Both the position numbers and the translations under genes were made by a program. From UBA2253 sp964646985 (GTDB lineage: Bacteria > Bacillota_I > Bacilli_A > ML615J-28 > CAG-698), in NCBI GenBank assembly GCA_964646985.1, contig CAZYFI010000065.1, forward strand, positions 1 to 7,676: a stretch of DNA of 7,676 bases, read 5' to 3'. Positions 1-5,159 of this stretch are shown here, in pieces. How positions within the stretch are numbered: the first letter of the stretch is position 1; every line of letters begins with the position of its first letter. The notes beneath the pieces are model-generated. The model did no database searches. It saw only the letters and a program-made list of their open reading frames with translations, and was not told where the DNA came from.

Positions 1-1
1 A

Positions 2-82
2 CCTTTATTTTTATTGATATTTGCAACAGAAAAGGCATTGAAAAAACATTTTGATAATTTTGGAAGGAAAAGAATAGGATAA
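2..82 (+). CDS. Possible 3' end of an upstream gene, truncated by the window edge
   Basis: Frame 2 is open from the window edge to a TAA at 80-82 and encodes about 26 residues. A short hydrophobic stretch (PLFLLIF) is followed by a basic, charged tail ending in GRKRIG, which would suit the cytoplasmic C-terminus of a membrane protein. The frame ends just before the next gene, as expected within an operon. The stretch is too short to assign a family, and an open frame of this length can occur by chance in AT-rich DNA. The competing frame 1 stops at 52-54. Confidence 0.35.
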   Translation, partial: PLFLLIFATEKALKKHFDNFGRKRIG

Positions 83-96
83 TGGAAATTTGAAAT

Positions 97-1332
97 ATGT
101 GTGATACATTATTTAAAAAGACAGAAAAAGGAATCTTTTTTGGAAAAAACAGTGATAGAAGTGCAAATGAACCCAATTTATGTTTATTTCATCATAATAA
201 AGAACGAAACGAAGAAATAGCATGCACTTACATCAAGGTAAAACAAAAGAATCCTCTTCATGATATTTTACTTGTACAACCAAGTTGGATGTGGGGAGGA
301 GAAATGGGAATGAATGATTGCCATGTAGTGATTGGAAATGAGGCAGTTTTTACAAAAAATAAACAAAACAAGCAAGAGCGATTATTGGGGATGGATTTAC
401 TGAGACTTGCTTTAGAGCAAAGTAAGAATGCAAAAGAAGCCGTTGAAGTACTAATCTATTACTTAGAAGAATATGGTCAAGGTGGAAATTGTGGTTTCGA
501 CAAGCAATTTTATTACGACAACTCTTTTCTTATTACCGATGGAAAAGAAACGTATATTATGGAAACAAATCACAAGGAATATAAAGTAATACCTATTGCT
601 CAAGAAGCAAACATTAGCAATTGTCTATCAATTGATCCTAAGTTTACACAAAGAAATACAAACAAGGTGATTACTTATTTTTCTCAAGCGAAAATTAGAA
701 GCCAATCGGTGAAAATGCAACTAGCTCATGAAGAAACTAATCTAACAAAAATGATGGAAATATTAAGTTCTCATAAACAACAAGATGCGAACAAATTGTT
801 TCAAAAAGGCAGTGTTGGCAGTGTATGTATGCATCAAAGTCTCCTAGGAGATCATACAACCAATAGTATGATTGTTCAGTTTCACAATCCAACACCAACC
901 ATATGGTTGACTGGAAGTAGCAGCCCTTGTTTATCTATCTTTAAACCTTGCTTCTTTTCTATCGTTAGCCCTCCAATGTTTATAGAAAAACAAGCAAGCT
1001 TTGAGTACTGGTTAAAGCGAGAATATTTAACAAGAGCCATCTTTGCTGGTTATGTACCGATTGCGGATTACGTGAGGCAAAAAAAAGAAATTCAAGAGCA
1101 ATTTGTAAAAGAAGAAGCAATATTGTTTTTAAATAACCCTACCAAAGGGGATTTAGAACAATTTGTACATAAATGCTCTACCATCGAACAAAACTTCGTT
1201 GATCAATTTAAGGAACAAATAGAACAAATAAAAAATGATTTTTCTGGATTATCTCATCTTTGGAAGAAAAAGATGATTTTACTGGGAAATAATGTATTTG
1301 CTTTAAGAAGGAAGGAAAGAACTATTGATTAA
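97..1332 (+). CDS. Secernin-like N-terminal-nucleophile hydrolase (peptidase C69 type)
   Basis: This 411-residue protein matches secernin/dipeptidase C69 proteins along its length. It begins Met-Cys-Asp-Thr, so removing Met exposes Cys2, the catalytic nucleophile of this Ntn-hydrolase fold. Family blocks follow in order: GKNSDR (16-21), the Trp-rich WMWGGEMGMN (64-73), IGNEAVFTK (79-87), GMDLLRLALE (98-107), YGQGGNCGF (126-134) and NISNCLSID (172-180). An IFKP block lies near the C-terminus. No signal peptide is present, so it is probably cytosolic. The expected reaction is hydrolysis of a small amide or peptide; the substrate cannot be read from sequence. The start at 97 is preferred because Cys must be residue 2, and an in-frame TGA at 91-93 rules out an upstream ATG at 82. 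The local ribosome binding site is weak. It overlaps the next gene by 8 bases. Family confident, substrate unknown. Confidence 0.85.
   Translation: MCDTLFKKTEKGIFFGKNSDRSANEPNLCLFHHNKERNEEIACTYIKVKQKNPLHDILLVQPSWMWGGEMGMNDCHVVIGNEAVFTKNKQNKQERLLGMDLLRLALEQSKNAKEAVEVLIYYLEEYGQGGNCGFDKQFYYDNSFLITDGKETYIMETNHKEYKVIPIAQEANISNCLSIDPKFTQRNTNKVITYFSQAKIRSQSVKMQLAHEETNLTKMMEILSSHKQQDANKLFQKGSVGSVCMHQSLLGDHTTNSMIVQFHNPTPTIWLTGSSSPCLSIFKPCFFSIVSPPMFIEKQASFEYWLKREYLTRAIFAGYVPIADYVRQKKEIQEQFVKEEAILFLNNPTKGDLEQFVHKCSTIEQNFVDQFKEQIEQIKNDFSGLSHLWKKKMILLGNNVFALRRKERTID
1306..1319 (+). promoter_or_regulatory. Ribosome binding site supporting the TTG start at 1325
   Basis: A purine-rich run (AGAAGGAAGGAAAG) inside the end of the hydrolase gene sits 5 bases before the TTG at 1325. 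It supports TTG as the true start and suggests translational coupling of the two overlapping genes. Confidence 0.65.
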
Positions 1333-2443
1333 AAATATTGTAATCATTCCTGATTCGTTTAAGGGTTGCCTTTCAAGTAGGGAAGTAGGCACCATCATTA
1401 AAAATGCCATTCATGAAATAGATGCAAATATCAATATCAATCAAATTAGTATTTCTGATGGAGGAGAAGGTTTGGTTGATTGCTTTATTAACCAAATGGG
1501 TGGTCACAAGGTTCGTGTAAAAACAACGGGGCCTTTATTCACACCAATTGAAAGTTTCTATGGGATGATTGATTACAAGACGGCCATCATTGAGATGGCT
1601 GCTAGTGCTGGTTTACACTTGGTGAAAAAACAAGCAAATCCAAGCCTTACAACGACTTATGGTGTTGGTGAATTAATCAAACATGCCATCAACAATGGTG
1701 CTAAAACAATCATTTTAGGATTAGGTGGAAGTGCCACTAATGATGCAGGTGTGGGAATGGCTGCTGCCTTGGGGGCAACGTTTTATAACAAAGATCAAAA
1801 ATCATTTATTCCCGTGGGAAATACTCTTTGTGAAATCACAAAAATCGATATTTCACCATTATCAAATCAAGTGAAAAACATCAATTTTGTTACTTTATGT
1901 GACGTTAATAATCCTTTATATGGATTACAAGGAGCTGCCCATGTATTTGCAAAACAAAAAGGGGCAGATGATCAGATGGTAAAGTTGCTTGATGAAAATT
2001 TGCAATACTATAGTAAATTATTACAAACTGAGTTTCAGTTTGATTCAAATTTTGCAGGAGCTGGAGCCGCTGGAGGAACAACAGTAGCCGCTAAATTATT
2101 TTTACATTCACAAATCAAATCAGGGATTAAGACATTTCTTGAAATGATTGCCTTTCAGGAAACCATTCGTTATGTGGATTGTATTATAACGGGTGAGGGA
2201 AAATTTGATAGCCAAAGTTTACAGGGAAAAGTAATCGATGGGATTGCCAAGTATGCCGCGAATGGTAAAATTCCATTATATGCAATTGTTGGTCAAAACG
2301 AAATATTGGATCAATTGCAATATCCCCTGGGGTTAAAGGAGGTTATCGCCATATCTGATTTTAGTTTATCATTAGAAGATGCAATTAAAAATGCTCCCAT
2401 CTACATTAAAAAAGCAGTGAAGCATTTGTTCTCAAAATTATGA
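1325..2443 (+). CDS. glxK: Glycerate 2-kinase (GlxK/GarK family)
   Basis: The 372-residue product has the usual length and all main blocks of the GlxK/GarK glycerate kinase family, which phosphorylates D-glycerate with ATP to give 2-phosphoglycerate that can enter lower glycolysis. Visible motifs are IIPDSFKG (7-14), SDGGEG (44-49), the glycine-rich LGLGGSATNDAG (131-142), CDVNNPLYG (192-200), GAGAAGG (245-251) and TGEGKFDSQS (289-298). It should be cytosolic. The start is TTG, chosen because the family N-terminus (MIKNIVIIPDSFKG) begins there and a good ribosome binding site precedes it. It overlaps the secernin-like gene by 8 bases, so the two are probably co-transcribed, although no shared pathway is obvious. 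It ends in TGA immediately followed by TAA, then a strong terminator. The choice between glxK and garK as symbol is arbitrary. Confidence 0.93.
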   Translation: MIKNIVIIPDSFKGCLSSREVGTIIKNAIHEIDANININQISISDGGEGLVDCFINQMGGHKVRVKTTGPLFTPIESFYGMIDYKTAIIEMAASAGLHLVKKQANPSLTTTYGVGELIKHAINNGAKTIILGLGGSATNDAGVGMAAALGATFYNKDQKSFIPVGNTLCEITKIDISPLSNQVKNINFVTLCDVNNPLYGLQGAAHVFAKQKGADDQMVKLLDENLQYYSKLLQTEFQFDSNFAGAGAAGGTTVAAKLFLHSQIKSGIKTFLEMIAFQETIRYVDCIITGEGKFDSQSLQGKVIDGIAKYAANGKIPLYAIVGQNEILDQLQYPLGLKEVIAISDFSLSLEDAIKNAPIYIKKAVKHLFSKL

Positions 2444-2444
2444 T

Positions 2445-2486
2445 AAAAAGCACATTGGAATGAGGATTCTAATGTGCTTTTATTAT
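2445..2486. terminator. Strong bidirectional intrinsic terminator between convergent genes
   Basis: The left arm 2446-2461 pairs with 2466-2481 around a GAGG loop to give a 16-bp stem with a single G-T wobble. The plus strand continues into a T-rich run (TTTTATTATTTG) and the minus strand ends in five Ts. It therefore terminates the glycerate kinase unit rightward and the EEP gene leftward. Confidence 0.9.
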
Positions 2487-2513
2487 TTGTTTAACCTTAA
2501 CTTAGTTTTATGC

Positions 2514-3203
2514 TTAAATATCTAATGTTGCTATATGAGGAAAATGATCAGAAACAACAATGTTCGGAATCTCTGCAGAAATGATTTTGATTTGCTTTGA
2601 TGCAAGGATGTAATCAATTTTTTTCGTTGGATTAATGGAAGGGTAACTAAAAGCATGATTGGGCATGCTATTGTTTAGTCGACTGAGCAATGGTTGCAAA
2701 ATGATGTCATCAGGTTCCATATTAAAATCACCCATGACTATGAGGGGTTGCTTTACTGTTTTTATTAAGTTCAAAATGGTTTTTACTGCATTTTGCTTTT
2801 CACCTTGTGCCAAACCAAAATGGCTAACGAGTACGGAAAATGCTGGATTTTGGAAGCGAGCGTGAATAATGCATCTTGTTTCAAAGAATTCTTGATCATT
2901 TTTAATGGCGTCTGGTATCATGATGGTTTCCACATGCTCGATTGGGTATTTTGAAATTATCGCATTCCCATAAGGGCGACCTTGATGCACGATGGCTTGT
3001 GCAAAATAATAGTAGTAACCTAATTGATTGGCAATCAATTCTGCTTGTGAAGTGTTTTCTTCATTTGCTCCAAATACTTCATTTAGACCGATGATTTCTG
3101 CTTGATACTGTTTTATTGTTTTTACAATCAAATCAACATCTATGAGTCGTGTGATGTAATTTCTACCATGTTGAATATTAAATGACATAAATTGAATGAT
3201 CAT
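2514..3203 (-). CDS. Endonuclease/exonuclease/phosphatase (EEP) family metal-dependent hydrolase
   Basis: This 229-residue protein is a compact EEP-fold phosphodiesterase of the DNase I / sphingomyelinase / exonuclease III superfamily. The catalytic set is complete: Asn9 in MSFNIQ, metal-binding Glu42 in GLNEV, His128 in VSHFG, Asp159 and Asn161 in MGDFN, Asp197 in KIDYI, and the terminal Asp219-His220 in SDHFP. There is no signal peptide or membrane segment, so it is probably cytosolic. The substrate (nucleic acid, phospholipid headgroup or another phosphodiester) cannot be decided, and the protein is only a little longer than the catalytic core. The ATG start is supported by an AAGAGG site 8 bases upstream and a consensus-like promoter. 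It is a single-gene unit, convergent with the glycerate kinase gene and divergent from the peroxidase gene. Confidence 0.88.
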   Translation of the reverse strand: MIIQFMSFNIQHGRNYITRLIDVDLIVKTIKQYQAEIIGLNEVFGANEENTSQAELIANQLGYYYYFAQAIVHQGRPYGNAIISKYPIEHVETIMIPDAIKNDQEFFETRCIIHARFQNPAFSVLVSHFGLAQGEKQNAVKTILNLIKTVKQPLIVMGDFNMEPDDIILQPLLSRLNNSMPNHAFSYPSINPTKKIDYILASKQIKIISAEIPNIVVSDHFPHIATLDI

Positions 3204-3211
3204 ATCAAATA

Positions 3212-3217
3212 CCTCTT
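3212..3217 (-). promoter_or_regulatory. Ribosome binding site of the EEP gene
   Basis: On the minus strand AAGAGG lies 8 bases upstream of the ATG at 3203 and supports that start. Confidence 0.75.
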
Positions 3218-3222
3218 AGGAA

Positions 3223-3251
3223 ATTATACCTTGTTTTATATATGAATGCAA
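3223..3251 (-). promoter_or_regulatory. Sigma-A-type promoter of the EEP gene
   Basis: On the minus strand TTGCAT (3251-3246) is followed after exactly 17 bases by a perfect TATAAT (3228-3223). The ribosome binding site begins only 5 bases after the -10 box, so the untranslated leader is very short. Confidence 0.75.
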
Positions 3252-3275
3252 TCAAAGAAATGAAGAATCAAAAAA

Positions 3276-3305
3276 CTAACAGAAATAAATCATTGATGGT
3301 ATAAT
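3276..3305 (+). promoter_or_regulatory. Extended -10 promoter of the peroxidase gene
   Basis: TATAAT at 3300-3305 is preceded by TGG, giving the extended -10 form TGnTATAAT. A weak -35 candidate (CTAACA, 3276-3281, 4 of 6 to consensus) lies 18 bases upstream. It faces away from the EEP promoter; the two -35 elements are about 25 bases apart, so a shared regulator could act on both, but no clear operator is visible. Confidence 0.7.
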
Positions 3306-3315
3306 ATATTTATAT

Positions 3316-3321
3316 AGGAGG
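3316..3321 (+). promoter_or_regulatory. Ribosome binding site fixing the peroxidase start at 3328
   Basis: AGGAGG directly abuts the ATG at 3322 with no spacer, so that ATG is a poor start. It is 6 bases from the next in-frame ATG at 3328, which is normal spacing. Confidence 0.8.
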
Positions 3322-3327
3322 ATGAAT

Positions 3328-3801
3328 ATGTCAATTTATGATTTTACCGTTTTAGATTCAGAAAACAAAGAGGTTAGTTTATCACAATACAAAAACAAGG
3401 TGTTATTAATTGTGAATACAGCAACAGGATGTGGATTTACACCACAATATGAAGGTTTGGAAAAACTGTATAAACAATATAAAAATAAAGATTTTGTTAT
3501 TTTAGATTTTCCATGCAATCAATTTGGCAATCAAGCTCCTGGTTCTATAGAAGACATTCATTCTTTTTGTTCTATCAATTATGGGACAACTTTTCCCTTG
3601 TTTGCGAAAATTGATGTCAATGGAAAAAATGAATCACCGTTATTTACTTATTTGAAGCAAGAAAAAAAAGGAATTTTAGGAAGCAATATAAAATGGAATT
3701 TCACAAAATTCCTCATTAATCGTGAAGGTGAAGTTGTTGCAAGATTTGCACCGACAGACACTCCGGCAAAAATAGAAAAACACATTGTCGAATTGTTGTA
3801 A
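3328..3801 (+). CDS. gpx: Glutathione-peroxidase-family thiol peroxidase, atypical 2-Cys type
   Basis: This 157-residue protein reduces hydrogen peroxide or organic hydroperoxides. Numbered from 3328, the peroxidatic Cys35 lies in ATGCGFTPQYEGLE, catalytic Gln69 in FGNQAPG, and Trp123-Asn124 in IKWNFTKF, completing the Cys/Gln/Trp/Asn tetrad. Cys replaces the selenocysteine of animal enzymes. Cys63 sits in FPCNQFG. Cys81 lies 46 residues after Cys35, the same separation as the peroxidatic and resolving cysteines of yeast Gpx3 (36 and 82). It is therefore probably regenerated by thioredoxin rather than glutathione. The start at 3328, giving MSIYDFTV as in homologues, is preferred over 3322 because of ribosome binding site spacing. 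It is cytosolic and has its own promoter. No clear terminator follows, so some transcripts may run on into uvsE. Confidence 0.93.
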   Translation: MSIYDFTVLDSENKEVSLSQYKNKVLLIVNTATGCGFTPQYEGLEKLYKQYKNKDFVILDFPCNQFGNQAPGSIEDIHSFCSINYGTTFPLFAKIDVNGKNESPLFTYLKQEKKGILGSNIKWNFTKFLINREGEVVARFAPTDTPAKIEKHIVELL

Positions 3802-3813
3802 TATTGGTTTTTC

Positions 3814-3841
3814 TTGAAAAATTTAAGATAAATGTTATAAT
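3814..3841 (+). promoter_or_regulatory. Strong sigma-A-type promoter of the uvsE operon
   Basis: TTGAAA (3814-3819, 5 of 6 to consensus) is followed after 16 bases by a perfect TATAAT (3836-3841) with an upstream TG, giving TGTTATAAT. Transcription should start near 3848, leaving a leader of about 50 bases before the ATG at 3898. It lies 13 bases after the peroxidase stop codon. Confidence 0.8.
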
Positions 3842-3859
3842 CTTATTAGAAGGGAAAAC

Positions 3860-3891
3860 AAACATCTATTGCAAAATGGGTGTTTTATTTT
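3860..3891 (+). promoter_or_regulatory. Leader hairpin with GCAA tetraloop and U-rich tail ahead of uvsE
   Basis: Bases 3860-3870 pair with 3875-3885 to give an 11-bp stem including two G-U wobbles, closed by a GCAA (GNRA-type) tetraloop at 3871-3874. A U-rich stretch follows. It lies between an SD-like GAAGGG (3849-3854) and the uvsE ATG at 3898. It could be an attenuator or weak terminator, or a structure that controls translation start. The stem is AT-rich, so its stability is modest and its role is inferred. Confidence 0.5.
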
Positions 3892-3897
3892 AAAAAT

Positions 3898-5148
3898 ATG
3901 AGTATAGGATATGCTTGTTTGGCTTTAGGGGTTTTTCATACCGATTATCACACATGCAAATTAGAAAATGCCACAGAAGAAGTGTTAATGAATCGAATCA
4001 AATACAATTTAGAATCATTAGAAAGAATCATTGATTATAATATTGAAAATGAAATTCATTTGTTTCGTATCAGTTCTGATATCATCCCTTTTGGTTCAAG
4101 TTCTGTGAATCAAGTTCCATGGTGGGATCTTTTCGCATCAGAATTGCATCAAATTGGCACAAAAATCAAGGCCGGGAACATTCGTGTATCCATGCATCCC
4201 GGACAATATACTGTCATAAATTCACCATCAGAAGAAGTAGTACAACGAGCGATTGATGATTTGATTTATCATACAAAAATACTTGACTGTTTAGACACCG
4301 GTATTTCCTCAAAACTGGTTTTGCACATTGGCGGGGTATATGGCAACAAACAAGAAGCCATGCAACGTTTTGTAAATAATTTTTCGTTGCTACCAAGCCA
4401 GGTAAAGAAACGTTTGATTATTGAAAACGATGATAAGAGTTATAATATTGAAGAAGTCTTATCAATCAGTGATAAAATCCATATTCCGGTTGTTTTTGAT
4501 AATTTGCATCATTTTTTGAATCCACCAAGAAGTTATAAAACCGATCAAGAATGGGTGAATATTTGCAAGCAAACCTGGAAAGAGGTTGATGGGATTCAAA
4601 AAGTCCATTATTCTGAACAAGATCCGTTTAAGAAGTCAGGGTCCCATTCTTTTACAATCAACCCTGATACCTTTATGGCTTGGTATCATGAACTAGATCG
4701 CAATGATTTAGATGTGATGCTTGAAGTAAAAGATAAAAATATATCGGCGATTAAATTAAACCATTGCTTGAACCCTAATATTAAAATAATTAGTTTAGAA
4801 AAAGCATGGGAAAGATATAAGTATAAGATTTTAGAACATTCCCCATCAATATACCAACAAATAAGAGAACTTTTGAAAGATAAGAAAAATCCATTGCCAT
4901 TTAATTTTTATCGTTTGGTTGATTTCGCAATTAACCAAAACCCCACCCTAGGTCATCAAATCAATGCCCTGATGCATGTTTGGGGATATTTTAAAGATCA
5001 AGAAACATACAAAAAGGTGTTTTTAAAAAAATTAGAAAAATTTAAAGAGAAATCATTGTCCATTCAGGCAATCAAAAATTATTTGTATCAGTTAGCGTTA
5101 TCAGAAAACCAACAATATTTATTATCATCATATTATTTTGCATTTTAA
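3898..5148 (+). CDS. uvsE: UV damage endonuclease (UvsE/UVDE) with a C-terminal DUF1722/YbgA-like domain
   Basis: Numbered from ATG 3898 (416 residues), residues 1 to about 290 form a UVDE TIM-barrel endonuclease, which nicks DNA 5' of UV photoproducts to start excision repair. Residues aligning with Thermus UVDE are His100/Gln103/Tyr104 (MHPGQY), His143 (LHIGG), Glu176 (IENDD), Asp201/His204 (FDNLHH), Lys235 and His237 (KVHY), and Glu276 (LEVKDK). An expected metal-binding His near residue 68 appears to be Ser (FGSSS). Residues about 300-410 match DUF1722: ERYKYKIL, then HQINALMHVWGYFKD, a helical Lys-rich segment and a final YLLSSYYF. Typical UvsE is near 320 residues, so this is a fusion or extended form. 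A longer reading from GTG 3880 adds six residues, but that GTG lies inside a hairpin and MSIGYACL fits the family N-terminus. No good ribosome binding site precedes 3898. It heads an operon. Confidence 0.93.
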   Translation: MSIGYACLALGVFHTDYHTCKLENATEEVLMNRIKYNLESLERIIDYNIENEIHLFRISSDIIPFGSSSVNQVPWWDLFASELHQIGTKIKAGNIRVSMHPGQYTVINSPSEEVVQRAIDDLIYHTKILDCLDTGISSKLVLHIGGVYGNKQEAMQRFVNNFSLLPSQVKKRLIIENDDKSYNIEEVLSISDKIHIPVVFDNLHHFLNPPRSYKTDQEWVNICKQTWKEVDGIQKVHYSEQDPFKKSGSHSFTINPDTFMAWYHELDRNDLDVMLEVKDKNISAIKLNHCLNPNIKIISLEKAWERYKYKILEHSPSIYQQIRELLKDKKNPLPFNFYRLVDFAINQNPTLGHQINALMHVWGYFKDQETYKKVFLKKLEKFKEKSLSIQAIKNYLYQLALSENQQYLLSSYYFAF

Positions 5149-5149
5149 G

Positions 5150-5155
5150 AGGAGG
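5150..5155 (+). promoter_or_regulatory. Strong ribosome binding site of the cobalamin-binding protein gene
   Basis: A perfect AGGAGG lies 4 bases before the ATG at 5160, beginning one base after the uvsE stop TAA (5146-5148). It is much stronger than the uvsE initiation region, so the second gene may be translated more efficiently than the first. Confidence 0.8.
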
Positions 5156-5159
5156 AATC

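Noticed and set aside
51..80. Possible promoter TTGATA with a weak -10 before the secernin-like gene
   Set aside because: With 18-base spacing the -10 is only TAGGAT. The better GATAAT gives a 21-base spacer. The gene is more likely read from an upstream operon.
2659..2865. Plus-strand frame opposite the EEP gene
   Set aside because: It lies entirely inside a well-supported minus-strand gene with complete catalytic motifs, and its translation has no recognisable features.
3299..3313. AT-rich imperfect palindrome resembling a PerR box at the peroxidase promoter
   Set aside because: Only about 9 of 14 informative positions fit TTATAATnATTATAA, and most of those come from the -10 box itself. 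In DNA this AT-rich it is not convincing.
3805..3826. Hairpin TTTTTC-TT-GAAAAA after the peroxidase gene as a terminator
   Set aside because: The stem is short, has no GC core, the loop would be only two bases, and it overlaps the uvsE -35 element.
3835..3849. Possible PerR-like operator at the uvsE promoter
   Set aside because: The perfect left half is simply the extended TATAAT -10 element; the right half matches poorly.
3880..3897. GTG start giving a six-residue longer UvsE
   Set aside because: It has no ribosome binding site, lies in the right arm of the leader hairpin, and adds residues upstream of the family-typical MSIGYACL start.
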